64,000 bases of DNA from Saposhnikovia divaricata (lineage: Eukaryota > Streptophyta > Magnoliopsida > Apiales > Apiaceae). A program made the translations under genes and the position numbers. The DNA lies in contig CM071599.1 of assembly GCA_036435485.1 (NCBI GenBank), positions 11,124,803 to 11,188,802 of the forward strand, written 5' to 3'. Positions within the stretch are counted from its first letter, which is position 1; each line of letters opens with the position of its first letter. Positions 34,130-47,377 of this stretch are shown one piece after another. Under the pieces are notes generated by a model. That model saw only the letters and a list, made by a program, of their open reading frames with translations. It was not told the DNA's origin and did no database searches.

Positions 34130-34512
34130 TGTAACCGTTTTCCCAACTCAACAACAGTAATTGAACAGATAATCAAAAAGACAAAGTAATTAAACAACGG
34201 GAAATGTAATTTACTGGGATTAATCGGCTGAATATGTAAAATCGTAAGTACAAGGGAGAAAGAAGAAAAGATAACAAAATACATCAATCATCTCATGCCC
34301 TCTTCCTCTCTCTTCTCACCCTAAGTAATCAGACGCCCTAGTTCCACTATTGGGCTGGTTGGTCCATCACCCACAATTAATTCTAGTTGGGCTCAGCCCA
34401 ATAATATAAGTTCAGCCCAATAACCAAAGACAGTCCAGTCCACTAGTTTATTACATAAATAAATAACTTAGAATTAACAGAGTTAGCAAGCTAATGCCTA
34501 CACTCTGTTACA
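34130..34512 (-). repeat. 5' LTR of the chromovirus
   Basis: 383 bp; partner of 28807-29189. Should carry the element's promoter, directed away from the 3' half of copy E. Confidence 0.95.
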
Positions 34513-36883
34513 TCATAGCCCTGAAATTATGGATTTTTCATTAGATAATGTGTATAATGTTGTACACAACCAAGAAAGTAGAGCTGTTGCTGATCGTGGG
34601 TATCGAGATGAAAGGTTTCCTAGAACAACCAGGAAACAAAAATATGTGAAGCCTGACAATATTACTGGTTTGTGCCATTAGCCTGTTAAGCCTTTTTCCA
34701 ATTTTGAATCCTGAATATTTTAACCATAAGGATTTATAGCATTTTAACCATGAAATTTAGATAATTAGCACTTTTATCTTAAAATTTAGATTTTAAGAGT
34801 TTGTTTCCCTCTTTCAGTTAATAGAAATGCACAGACGACCAGAGACGATGATGGTGTACTGTCAAGTAATAGTAATCAAAGTTCTGCAGGATATCCATCG
34901 GTGATGCCAACAAACAGGAACCAGGAAGAAATCCTGCCTTCATTAGAGCTAAAGAGTTTTGCATTCAATGATCTTAGCGTAGCTACCAGGAAGTTTCACC
35001 CTAAATTAATGTTAGGGCAAGGTGGTTTTGGTTGTGTTTTTAAGGGTTGGGTTGATGAGAACACATTTGCTGCAGCAAAATGGGGAAGCTTCATACGTAA
35101 CTCCCGGAACCTGGTCATCGCTGTTAAGAGATTGAATCAAGGAGTCCAAGGTCACGAGAAGTGGCTGCATGTATTAACTTTACAAAAATCTACATACTAC
35201 AGTGTTTCTTGCTGTTACTCTGAGTTTTATGTTTAACTTTTCGTGTTCAAATTTCAAGCTGGCTCAACAACTCTTTGCCACCTCTTTGACTGCAGGCAGA
35301 GATTAATTTTCTGGGAAGACTTTGTCATCCTAATCTTTTAAAATTGATCGGGTACTGCTTAGAACAGGAGCATCGACTTCTAGTATATGAGTTCATGCCT
35401 CAGGGCAGCTTGGAAAAGCATCTATTCGGGAGTAAGTTTCTCAGTTATATTAGATCTAGCCCAGTTGAAAAAAAATTCTACTATAGGAACATTATGTATC
35501 TGCTGAATTAGAAAGTATAGTTTGATGTCGCAAAGAACTTTGATTAAAATCATCCCAGAATTATGGGAGTGATGAAATTTATTAAAGCGATCCGTATGTA
35601 AAAGGTACATGTCTGTTTTGTTTATCCCAAAATAAGATCATTTTATATTGGCAATAGGGTGACCGCTGTTAAGTATGTATTTGGCTAGTTCAAGCAATTC
35701 TCAATTGCCATGCATCTCCATTATTGGAATTAAGGTTGTGTTTATGTACTGTTTTCTGATGTAGCTACTCAATTTAATTGAAACAGATGATTCTTACTTC
35801 CAACCGCTCTCATGGAATCTTCGTATCAGTATTGCTCTTGGTGCAGCAAAGGGGCTTGCATTTCTTCACAATCCCGACGTCAATGTGATTCATCGTGATT
35901 TTAGAACATCCACTATATTAATTGATTCTGTATGTGAAATAAATTTGTTGTTTTAACATTGCATAACTATCAATAAATGTTCCCATTTAATTAGTTTTGC
36001 ATTGTGAATTCTCTTTTACTGATTGACAGAAGTACAATGCAAAGCTCTCCAATTTCGGATTGGCAAAAGACGGACCAGAACATGGAAGAACCCATGTTTC
36101 TACAAGAGTTATGGGAACGTCCGGTTATCTAGCTCCAGAATATGCTGCTACAGGTTATTTTTCCACATTATCGATTGTCAAAAGGTTTCACTATAGTGCA
36201 TGTGTTGTTATTTTCCTTCCAAAACTTTATCACACTTCCTGTGTGGACTCAGTAGCTGCACATCCTTTCTCGGTCTCCCTTAAAAATAAGAGGACAGTAG
36301 ATATTGCAATTCTCGTGAACGTATAGAGGCTGAGTCGCTGAGAAACCATATTACGATGCAAAGGAAAGTACAGTGTTTCTCCAGTCAAGGGGGAGGGGGT
36401 ACTCTCCATAACCATATTGTACATTTTTTCAGATATTGTCAACTTTCTAAAGAGTATCTCAGATGTCACAATTAGGAAGCACAAACTCCTTGCATTAGGA
36501 TAATCTACATGAATTTATTTGTGTACATCCACATTTTCTATTCTTCTAATCCCATGCCAATCTCCTTTAATGTAGGTCATCTTACAAAGAAAAGTGACGT
36601 CTACAGCTTTGGTGTTGTTCTCCTAGAAATATTGACGGGACGAAGACTGACTGGCGAGATTCTTGCAACAAGAGCATGGGCTAAGTGTTACCTTACCAGC
36701 AAGCATGGGATTTTGTATGTCATGGATGTTCACATCCAAGGCCAATATACTGTCAGAGCAGGATTAAGAGCTGCTTCACTCGCACTTAAATGCCTTTCCG
36801 CAGATCCTAAATCCAGACCCGATGCAAGTCAGGTAGTAAAAGTATTGGAGAATCTTCAGAATTTAAAGAAATATCAGAAGTGA

Positions 36884-38813
36884 AGCCCTCCAGAGGTCTC
36901 GAACCAACGAGGTGCCTGAATTTTTTAAGCTTCTAAGTTATGGACAGAAATCATCACTTCATCCGTGCCAGGTATCTGAGTTTAAAACAGTTACCATCAT
37001 ATACATAATATTATGGTGGACATGCAACTGGAGAGTTGCCAAAGCATTGCAGTGTAAGTCAATACACCACATGTGATTGCAGAAAGAGCCTCCTTTAAAA
37101 ATATTTTGTTTTAGTCCCTCGAGTGAACAGCATAGTGTTCTTTTCCATGTCATTGTTAAGTTATTGATCATTTGGTATCTGAATTGTACCTGTGAACAGC
37201 TGTTTGTCTGATTGAAAAAGTGCTAGATTTCGAAATTTAAATGTGTTACCACTTCGAAAAAAACAATGAAGTGCTCTATTTCCATAGCTTTCTCCTACTT
37301 TCCCTTCCTTGTGTCGGTTGATCACAGGTATTGAAGTGTCAACTTGTGATCAATACTTTAGAAATTAGAAATCGAAGGGAAGTACTGAAGTGTGTCATTA
37401 GTTGGAAAGTGATAAACCAACGGCTGCATTACTAATCTAATACTAAAATTTCATTATCATGTTTACTTCTTATAGATAACATGCAATGAAAAGCATCATC
37501 GTCATCCTCCATTATAAGAAGAGAAATCTGCTTGTTTATGTCTGCAAAGAAGATATCATCTTGATCTATAACTTCAATCGAAACAGAGCTTTCACCAATG
37601 AAATATAAAGTACATATTTTGTAAATTTTTTTGCCTCTGAGGTTCTTTACTTTTCTGTTCTGTTTATGGTTTAGAATTGATGTGCAGTTTGGTTATAAAT
37701 AAGGAAGTAGTAACAAGTACAAAGGCATTGCTATTGGCTACATAATTATGAGGAAGTTGATGTACATGTGGGGTGGTAGGGTCTATTTTCCAATCTGTTT
37801 AACAAAGTCCCTACAGAGATTTGAGGATCCAAATTTAAGAGATGGGGATGGGAACAAACATCCCATATCTGATCCAAGAATAAGATAGATAGATTCATAT
37901 CTTTAACATGCTTTTGGTTGTGACTTCTATTCTTCCCATCATCTCAACCACAAAAAAAAAAAAAAAAAAAAAGAAAAAAGAAAGAATTGTTCACTGACTT
38001 GATATTTGCATGTAGGGCTTTAACACTTGCCTACATAATACTATTGAGTAGGGACTGACTGTGGTACAATTCCACTTAAATCCCGGATAAAAGATCGTAC
38101 TCAGTGCACAAAACGTAGCATTTTGATTCGAACAACTTATCTAACCATAGCAGATAAACAAATGTAGCTTCATTCACAGCCTTCTTAACGGTTTAGATGT
38201 CGGTCAAAAGTTAGTCAATATTAAAGACACACTGTCCTGTAGGACCATTTAAACTCGGATGATGACTTTAGGATACGCTGTCCTGAATTATTTTTTAAAA
38301 AATTCTGCCTGAAATTAACCAGTGGATATCCGAAGATGTGGTGCTGATTTTCCATGCAAAAATCAAAAAAAAAACATCAACCACTTCAATTATAAATGTA
38401 GAAACGTTTCTGCATTATAGCTTCCTCCTGAAAGAAATTATAATTAATCTTTGTCTCTCATAACATAAAATAGTAACTATGAATTTATAAAAATATTAGT
38501 ATAAGAAAAATTTTAATTTAAAACACACCTTTAATTGAAGAATCCTTTTTAACATTAAATGACACACAATTACAGCACACTTCTTGTTTCTGACAAAATT
38601 TCGAACCCCTCACTCGAATAAAGGAAATCAAGAGAGATACCACTGAATCTCCATTTAATTAGAGATATCGGATCCAAAGATTGCTGATGGGATATCAGAT
38701 GTACTTAGTCTCCGTTGATAACAATTAGAGAGTGAAATTCAAGTTGTGAGTGCAGTACATTCAGCTCCAAAGACTCTGCAGACATATAAATCTCAGAAGT
38801 GAACTATGACTTG
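36884..38813. other. 3' flank of copy E and intergenic sequence
   Basis: The first ~430 bp match the 3' flank of copy C (empty sites for the hAT and the MITE lie near 37245-37265). A poly(A) run lies at 37952-37971. No gene or element ends were recognised beyond it. Confidence 0.6.
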
Positions 38814-39933
38814 TTATTCACCCAAAATTTTAGAGACACAGTCGGGGCAGGCATGGAATCTACAGCCATCACATTCGAAAAAGTAATTCTGATAGCAATT
38901 ATTCCAGTCGTAGCTAACCCGACAATAGCCACACAAGTACGGCTTAGAATTCCTCGAAAATTTCTTGATAACCAATGCAATTGTGTGTGGTAGGTTGCCA
39001 ATACTGAGTTGCATGGTCCCTCCCAACTTGACATTTTCGCACCATCCGATGCAATCTTCGTGAAAAGAATGATCACATTCGCCACAATGATAGAGCATCC
39101 AATTATTGTCAACTTGTTCTTCACATATTTCACAGTAGAATACTCCCTCGTAGAAGAATGGAAGGTACCTTAAGGTTATGGGATGATGATCATATTTGTG
39201 TTTAATGCTACTTGGATAAAATACACAATGTATTCTAATCTGGAAGCTACTGCAAGTTTCACAAGCATATGCCACGCTATCCACAATCGCAGTCTTAGTT
39301 AAACTACATCTTTGTCTTGGATCTTGGAGAACAGACGCTGAACAAGGGAGTGGTGCTTGCGAGACATGTGCTTAATCCTGGTGGGTAAGAATGCACAACG
39401 GATTTCACAAGTCTCACATTGATAAAAAGAATCCATTTGTGGATAAGTTGCATGCTCCACAGTCGACAAGACTATAGAATGTGTTCGTCTTTCGAAGATG
39501 GAGTGGATGCTCGGGGTGAAAGGGGGATGCTCCGGCAGGCAACTCTTGTGGCAACTTAGTGGCACAAAAGGAGAGGAGAAAGAAACTGCATTCAATACAA
39601 GCATAGTAAGATGGATTGGAAGCAGTTATGGGAAGAATCCACCCATCGCAAATGATTACTCGTTTGTTATCATCTTTGTGGTCATCATCGTTGTCACTAA
39701 TAGTAAACTCGCACCTATCTAATGGATGGTTTTTGTGACTCCAATGTTCTTCAATTATGTATGCTTCATTTGGTAGTTTAAATTGAGTTGTACTTCCTCC
39801 AAGTTCGCCCTGAAAGTGAACTTGCAACTTGCCACAATGGGTTACAATAAAATTGAATATCAATTCCTCGCTGGGTAGAGGAAATTGTACCAAATCTGGT
39901 TCAGTATCTATGCCATCTTCTTCAATCTCATTT
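38814..39933 (-). pseudogene. DC1 (C1-like, Cys/His-rich) domain protein, frameshifted
   Basis: Minus-strand frames give an N-terminal part (FPLPSEELIFNFIVTHCGKL), then repeated cysteine/histidine modules typical of plant DC1 proteins: CETCEIRC, YACETC, CEICEEQVD, YHCGECDHSFHEDC, CGYC and CDGCRFHACPDC, stop at 38814-38816. DC1 domains bind zinc, and the proteins are linked to stress and defence signalling. The frame changes at about 39420 and again near 39295, so the protein cannot be read through as one. A 3' splice site TTCAG lies just before the first codons (39934-39938), so a short first exon probably lies upstream, near 40050-40080. Pseudogene is likely; sequencing errors would be the alternative. 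Confidence 0.8.
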
Positions 39934-40513
39934 CTGAATTGAACAAAAATAAAAATTAGTTAAGAGGATATGATATTCACAGACGTGATACATAATGACA
40001 GTTGATATAAGTAGCAAACAAAATAACAATTAAGTAAGAGTACTCACAATATAGATGATTCGTCATGCAATGCAGCACAGGGTTAAGGTTAATTTTACCC
40101 AAATTTTGAACAAGAATAACAAAAATAACTATTTTGAAGTGAGGAGGCGGAAAATACCCGATTCAATACGCATGTATAAATTGGGTATTCAACTATACAC
40201 TAAATACGCATACGCATGTATGAATGGGGTATTAAGTGTAATACGCACATTTTAATAGGGTATGTAAGCAAAATACGCATTATCTATTTGGGTATCATTG
40301 AATGTTACACATATTTATTCTAGATATCTTCTGCAACTCTCAACACTATAGATACACACATACATATATCTCATCTTCTCTTCTTTGCGAACACTCAAGG
40401 ATGGATCATCACCATCATTAAAGTTTATTTGCTAATCTTATGTTTAGAGAAGAAGTAGGATGAGATATGCTTGTGAGAAGCAATCGGAGAAGAAAAGTAC
40501 GAGGAGAAGATGA
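39934..40513. other. Intron or upstream region of the DC1 gene and AATACGCAT repeats
   Basis: Around 40140-40300 the words AATACGCAT, TACGCATG and GGGTAT recur at about 40-50-base spacing. This is degenerate repeat sequence related in style to the GATACGC family elsewhere in the window. No gene seen. Confidence 0.5.
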
Positions 40514-42833
40514 CACTACAACAATTTTCAATTTTAATAACAGAAAATTCCGTTGACAAAGTAAGCAAATCCGTTAGGAAAAAAGTTTGCCAACGGAATG
40601 CCCACGGAACAAAAGGGTTGGTACAAACCTCGTTGGGAAGGGCCTTCCCAACGGAATTATTTCTTTTACTAATTTTACCAACGGAATAGCAATGAACTAA
40701 TAACATATCTCAAAGTCACAAAAAAAACACCCTGCTAACGGAATTTTCTGTTGGTAATTCTAACAACAATTTTCTAACAGACTATTCGTTGGTAAATTAG
40801 TAATAAAGACCTAAAAACAACAACAATGTCCCAACGGAATAATCTTGGAATGATATGGTTTTTGGAATCACCAAATCTGCATGTATGGTGCAAAATTTTC
40901 AATTTTCTAGACCTGCAGATTTTTCTACATACATTAAATTGCAAAGAAAATAAAAAGTTACAAAAATTTTTATATATAAACAATCATCGCATTATTACAA
41001 TTCAAAATGGGGATAAAAGTACACCATGTCCCATCATCGCATTATTACAATTTTTTAGTGTTTTTGTTGATGTTTTATCATGTCTTTCGGTTAATAATAA
41101 GCTAAGATCCATCATATCCACCATGTCCAAGTTCAACATTCATTGGTCGGGTCATCTGATGCAACCAGCTTCTTCCCATCCACACCCACTGAAACAAAAG
41201 ATAAAATTTTCAACTCATGAAACCAGCACAATTTGTACTTGAGATAAATGTGCGCTCATATATAAAACCACATGTAGGCTAAGCTAAAAAAAACGTTTTA
41301 TGACACAGCTATCAGACCAAAAGGATAAAGGATATATATCAGACCAGAAGGATATGACACAACTATCAGGCCAGGTCTCTACAGCTTCTCCTAGCATCAT
41401 ATTTGGTATGTCCATAAATGGTCTATAAATCAAAAGGGTAGGACATTACTGCCATGATAAGCTTTTAAGCTAGAATTCATCACAATAAATTACACATGTT
41501 CAGAATCTGGTTAAAGAAAATCATATCTAGGGCAATGAAATCGAATGTAATTATCTCGACCAAAACATAATTAAGTAAACTTAAGTGAATTTTTCTTGAC
41601 AATAAACCATACACCAAGAAAATTAATCAACTCGATTACATATATAATTACTATCCATACATAAATGTGGGAGCCTATTACCTCACAAATTGATTTTAGC
41701 CTACAAACTCTGCAAACCAGCTACAAATCACCTGCACAAATCATAATTTTGCAATCTGTAGGCTAAATTAGTTTGATACAAATGGACATATTTAAATAAA
41801 TCATAGACAAAGCATTGTGGAAAAATTCTGATATTAATTACTAGCAGTATTTCACACATAGTAAGAGAAACATGTAAGTTCTTAATGTACTTACGGCCCA
41901 AAATCACAAAATATGCATCATACACACCGAAATAGTCAAACTCACTATTTTTGTGATGAATGTTACCCCACTTTCACTAATTTTCTATTTTTTTATATTT
42001 TTTTCACCATTTTAAACTAGTTTGGAAAATAAATTAAAAAATTAAATAAAAATAGAAAAAAAGCCAAAATTTAATTTAAAATTCATACACACCCAATTTG
42101 TTATACTCTGTTAGTGTGATGAATGTTAACCTACTTTCACTAATTTTCCATTTTTTTTCCCTTCATTTTTAAGTAGTTTGTAAAATAAATTAAAAAATTA
42201 AATAAAAATAGTAAAAAGGCCAAATTTTGAACCAAAATTCATACACACCCAAATAGTCATACTCATTATTTGTGTGATGAATTTTACCTTACTTTCCATA
42301 ATATTCTATTTTTTTCCCACCATTTTTTACCAGTTTAGAAAATAAATTAAAAATAGAAAAAAAACCAAAATTTAATTCAAACTTATTTCAATGGTTTCGA
42401 TTTGATTTGTATTTCTAACCAAGTGATGAATCCGTGTGCTTCATATTTAGCCAATCAGGAATAGCCATGTGTTTAACTTATTACCAAGTTATTAACAACA
42501 GATATAACTTACAATTACGGATTCGTAACGGAATGAAAAAATAATAAATCTACTTTGGTAATGGATTAGTAACGGAATGTATAGTAACGGATTGCCAACA
42601 AACTACCAACGGAATGAACAACAAATAATTTCGTTAGTATTCCGTTAGTATGGCATTGATAAACCGTTGTTATTCCGTTGCTAGTAAATATCTGTTAGTG
42701 ATCCGTTGGGATTCTGTTGGTAATCTGTTGGTATAGTACTGACTTGCTCATTCGTTACCAATCCGTTGGCAAATGCCAACGGAAACATTTTCGTTGGCAG
42801 ATTCCGTTGGCAGAATTGAGTTTTCTTGTAGTG
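40514..42833. mobile_element. Non-autonomous CACTA (En/Spm) element
   Basis: Starts CACTACAACAATTTTC and ends GAGTTTTCTTGTAGTG, with 3-bp TGA duplications on both sides (40511-40513 and 42834-42836). Both subterminal regions are dense in CCAACGGA and TCCGTTGG words, the expected transposase-binding repeats. 2.3 kb, no transposase frame. Confidence 0.93.
41915..42385. repeat. Three ~160-bp tandem repeats in the CACTA element
   Basis: Three units each contain CATACACACC, GTGATGAAT(G/T)TTA, AGTTT(G/A)GAAAATAAATTAAA-like and AATAGAAAAA stretches, starting near 41925, 42088 and 42240. Noticeably diverged from each other. Confidence 0.8.
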
Positions 42834-43180
42834 TGAGGGAACAGGTTACGCATAAGGTAAAGGGGTAATAGAATGGGTAAAGTTAGCCACCTATGATTCA
42901 TATGGGTATTTAGGCGACTGTCAATTAAAAAAACGTTATTTTTATCATTCTTTCTTATTTTTGTGTATCCATATTGGTTTGATTTTTATTATCATCATAT
43001 ATCGTATATATGTTTTGTTCATGAATTTTATACATGCTCCTTTTTTAATTCTCATTTTTATTTGTTATTGCTTCTTCTGTTAGGCAACACCAAGTTTTGA
43101 TTTCTTATTATCATTCTTGAGTTTTATGCATGTACCTGTCCTATTTTTAATGGCATAACAATATATCTTAGGTACAAATC
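42834..43180. other. Spacer between CACTA element and solo LTR
   Basis: No gene seen. GGTTACGCATAAGG near 42845 resembles the repeat sequence left of the CACTA element (40140-40500), so the CACTA element probably inserted into that repeat. Confidence 0.4.
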
Positions 43181-44817
43181 TGATAAATGGATTTTATATC
43201 CACTTAAAGCGTTCCATATCGCTTAAATTGATTACTTGGCCTCAAGTATGTGGTGTGTTTAATGTTTTTTCATTGAGTTTTGCAGAGCTAAGAGAGTTGG
43301 AGGTTAATTTGATTAAAATTCGGATTTTCCGGGTCGGCTGCGCAGTCTACACTGTTTTGGCCATATCTGGAGTTCTACAAGTCCGATTCTGACGATCTTA
43401 CAGCTCACGCGAAGAGCAGAAGGTTTTTCTGCAAAAGTGAACAGTGACCAGGGTGCGCTGCGGTGTGGTGTCTTTGCTGGAAATTCCGAATTTTTATCCT
43501 GAAAATTCTGATTCACTGTTTGGGCCATATCTTGAGTTCTATAAGTCCGTTTTGGACGATCTTACAGTCCACGCGAAGATAACGGAATTCTCTTTCATTC
43601 TAAAGTGGTTCAGATGTCCAAATACAACTGGAACGGCCCAGAAATACTGAAGAAAAGTCAGTTACGAATTTTCCTTCAAAACCGAATCAGTTTAGGAAAC
43701 GTATTATGTGTCGAACTGCAGAAATTAAACTTTGAGAAGGAAATTGCTATAATTCCTACTTCTAATAAGTATGGTAATTGCTCTTGGTGGCTAGAACATT
43801 CCAGAATCAGATCTACACATGGAATTTGCAATTCTATTCTCATTCAAGAACGGAAATTGTCATACTCCTATTCCAACTCTAAAACGGCAATTGCTTGATG
43901 GAGAGGCAAATTGGGGCTATAAATACACATCTTGGGGGACAGAAAAAAAACACATCATTACATATCAATTTCTTAGGTTTATTTGTATCTTTTCATACTT
44001 TGTTTTTATCATGGTTTCATCAGATCTCATGATGACGAGAGGTTCGATAATGAACTAATCGTTGTCATGGGATTCTAACGGATTTATTTATGGAGCTTAG
44101 TATTTTGATGCTTTAAAGATCTTTGTGTGATGTATATTTGATATCCTCGTATGGTTATGCTTAATTTATAGATGCGTCACGAACATCTAATTTGTTAATC
44201 TCTTGTGAAGTGAGAGTGGATCTTGAGATTTAGAACTTGTCATGCTAGCATAGGATAGGTTGATGTTTTAACATCATGATTTGTGGCGTAAATAGAGATA
44301 TTATGCTGCCCTATGTGATCAATATAGATAACTTGTTCTTCAACCGTTATGTTTTCAAAGTCTATAGAGATATAGGGTCTCAACATAATTGGTGTCTATT
44401 CATCTTCTATCTCTTTTATGGATGTATGAGTAGTTTGGTGTTAGTATACCGAGAGGTAGCTTATACTTGTTTCGTGTTATCCGATCAGATATCATAACCA
44501 TTGCATATAGTGATTAAAGGCGTCAGATCTAAGCAAAGTATTTAATGAAGTTAGGATTCGATGTTTTCTCTTGCATAAGTAATTCGATTGCAATTCTCGT
44601 TAGTTAGTTAATTCTTAGTTTTGTTAATTTGTATCTTAGTTTAATTTAGATAATCAAACCACAATATTGTTAATTGTCTTAGCAGTGCATAATAACCATA
44701 CATTGTTGCATAGGTACAAAACTGAATTAAAACCATAACCAGATCTCTGTGGGAACGAACTCAACTTTATTCTATATTACTTGTGACCACGTACGCTTGC
44801 GTGATATTGTGTTAACA
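43181..44817 (+). mobile_element. Solo LTR of an Athila-type element
   Basis: Starts TGATAAATGGATTTTATATC and ends GTGTTAACA. It is related over most of its length to the LTRs at 47378-48913 and 53860-55387 (for example GAACTAATCGTTGTCATGGG and GTGACCACGTACGCTTGCGT) but is clearly a different subfamily: the middle differs and lacks the GGGCGCAGGC array. No internal region follows. Flanks AAATC and ATATC may be a mutated 5-bp duplication. Confidence 0.88.
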
Positions 44818-46779
44818 ATATCTTCCATGTATGATGTATTTACTGTTACAAAAGCTCTAGTGTAGTAGTCCTGATATTGCATGTATATTGTCATATTAAT
44901 TACTACTACTATTTTTTTGCTTTAGTTGCTTTGTTTTGTCAAACTCGCGTATGATATGGCTTAGCATCCCTAAAATAGATCATATTATCATCTACATGTC
45001 AAGCATATTAATTTTTTAAATTTAGTTTTAATTGCTTAATTTTAAACGGTTGGTATATGGTTGTTGTTTTTAATTTTGTTTTGTGTTCTTGTTTGACTTA
45101 TTTAGGTTAGTTAAATTTTTTTAAAATAAATTCCTTATTTTTTCATTTGTAATTTATTGTCAGTATACCATTTGCGGTTACAATTTGTGAATTGATAGGT
45201 TTTATTTCCTCAATCATGGCATTTACTTTTCAATTTCATGAAAATGGAATTTACTTAATCTTCTTTAAGTGCTTTAATGACAATATTTATTTCACCTTTC
45301 AATATTTATTTCTTTTTCAGAATAATATAAATCGCGTGAATGGTGGACTTTTAAATCAAGCAGTTACTTGCTAAGGTAGTGAATGGTATTTTTTATATGG
45401 TTTTATGTGCCTTCGAGGGTGTGCCATAAATGATAGCTTTTTGCACCAATTTTGGAATAATTTTGTTATCGTTTTTTTGACGATTTAAATCATAATTGAT
45501 ATTTATTGTTATGTCATATTCGTAATTAATAATTTTTATAAATATAGAGCTTTGAAATACAATTTTATTTTATTTAAAATTTATTGATCTTTGATTTACA
45601 TGTCCAACCGAAGGCATCCCCTTTGGTTAGAATTGAACCACTTTTATCAAAATTCATATAAGTTTGAATATATTTAATGTTATGATCTTTGTAGCGACTC
45701 ATAGACTCATTTCTTTCTTGTCGGGTTTGGTTGGGTGATCTACAGGTTCTATAGCAATATAAAAGACTCAAATTTGAATTTCTAAAAATGAAGTAATAGA
45801 GCAATCAAGAGGAAAAAAGAAAGCAAGTATGCGGCTAACAACTGATGGTAATGGGAACTCACATAAGCAACAAGCAGTTAGGCCTATTTTAGTAGCAAGT
45901 TGTAAACGATGTTTTTGTAAAATGAGGGCACTTTTTTCCCCCCTTGAAATTTTTCCCATAGAATTTTGCTTTTATGAGATTTTTAACGAGGCCCTTCTTT
46001 TGTGGGGTTCTTCCTTTCAGACTTGAAGGATTTATTATCTAAACATCCGAGGGCAACATGCGTACCTTTCGGTTAGATGATGAATTTTCTTGAATGAAAA
46101 AATCCCCTTTGTACATTTACTGTACCTCGATACAATTCATGAATAAATAAATTCACCGTGGCCACTTTGGCCATTTTCACAAAAAAATATAAAAAATAAA
46201 AAATAACTAACACAAACTGATAAACTCCATAAGTAATTAATATTCGATAAACTAATAATGTAATCAAATATATGACTTTTTTGAATTCCAATATAATAGA
46301 AATAATATTTTGAACTCAATAAATGAATAATTTTGATTAATGAAAAAAAAGTTCGATCCCAATATCATTCTTTTATCGCAGTTTAACTATATGTATGCGA
46401 AAATAAATATAATAACATGCTTAAAATATAAATTCAAAAAAAAATTAAAAAAATAGAAGAAAAACAATAAATCAAAGAAAGTGCAGTTAAATATCATAAT
46501 GTAGAATCAAAATTTTGAATTCTATTTTCTACTTTGAACATAATCTTTATCGTTATCTTTATTATTTTGATGAATATAAGCTTTAACTTTAATGTTTCAA
46601 AAAAAAAGCTTTAACTTTAAAAGGACAATTATTGGTTATCCTGAATTGAAAGCACTGGTCGCCATTGAAATTATTTTGCCAGTATTTTTCAAATTTTGTT
46701 TATATTTTAAATCTTACATGTAATGGATGAAAGCCCTTTTAACTCATCTTTGGGTTGCAGCTTGCTGAAATATCCATCG
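44818..46779. other. Unassigned A/T-rich stretch
   Basis: No confident gene or element ends in about 2 kb. The part 45560-46080 is less A/T-rich than its surroundings and may be an old insertion of organelle or transposon origin, but I could not identify it. Confidence 0.4.
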
Positions 46780-47377
46780 GCGGGAAGTGGTGCCCTAAAT
46801 GACCATAGGATACGCTTTATGCTAGAGCGTATAATACAGTTATGCCAAAACACACCTCAGAGCCTGTGTATAACAGATTTTGATAATTAGATATGCCTTA
46901 CTGTAAGCAGTACCCAGCTTAGACACGCTTGGCTGTTTATAATACCAATGGGACATGCCAGTTGCTTAACCGTATTACGTGGATACGCTTCAACAATCAT
47001 CAGACCAGCAATTGGTTTGTCAAGCTAAAATGTTACGTTCGTATAAAACGTATCAACTTGATACGCCTTAGGGGAAATCGTATTAAGAGGATACCCTGAA
47101 GATTCAGGCAGGTAGGTCTGGTCGATTATAGTACAAAAGGGATACGCCAGCAGCTCAGTCGTATTTGGTGGATATGCCTCAAGTATAATACCTGTACTTG
47201 GTAAGAGGATGCATAGACACGCCTTTTGGTAAGAAGTAGCCACTGGATACGCCTCACAAGAGGTCAAGTTTAACTGGATACGCCGTACAGTACCGAGTAT
47301 CAACTGGATACGCCAAAGTCTCAGGTGGTGGGTTAGGGGTTGCAAGGGTTACACGATTACGCCTAGATTAAACACGT

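Larger units (their letters stand above)
28807..34512 (-). mobile_element. Intact-looking Ty3-gypsy chromovirus in copy E
   Basis: Two 383-bp LTRs (28807-29189 and 34130-34512) bound a 4.9-kb interior on the minus strand. The element is flanked by 5-bp TCATA duplications (28802-28806 and 34513-34517). A primer-binding site TGGTATCAGAGC lies next to the right (5') LTR at 34117-34128 and a purine-rich tract AAGGGGCAGCCAT next to the left (3') LTR. The LTRs look identical by eye and the single reading frame is open, so insertion was recent. Short LTRs and a chromodomain suggest the Reina clade, which is an inference. Confidence 0.95.
27683..36883 (+). pseudogene. Kinase copy E: tandem kinase-pseudokinase gene interrupted by a chromovirus
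   Basis: Exons: 27683-28806 plus 34518-34667 (one exon, split by the retrotransposon), 34818-35170, 35296-35431, 35787-35929, 36030-36153, 36576-36883. From 27735 all junctions keep one frame to the stop. Domain 1 is complete (GKGGFGKV, VAIK, HRDVKTTN, DFGLS, GTFGYLDP). Domain 2 is RLCK-VII-like (GQGGFGCV, AVKRL, HRDF) but has NFG in place of DFG, so metal binding should be lost. Two breaks: the insertion at 28807, after which the first half ends at a stop inside the LTR, and one extra T in the run near 27697-27703, which puts the expected ATG (27680) out of frame with the kinase. A short domain-1-only protein from a downstream ATG is possible. Exon structure matches copy C. Confidence 0.9.

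Noticed and set aside
46780..47377. CRISPR-like array from regularly recurring GGATACGCC
   Set aside because: Repeats are short, degenerate and unevenly spaced, and the genome is a plant.
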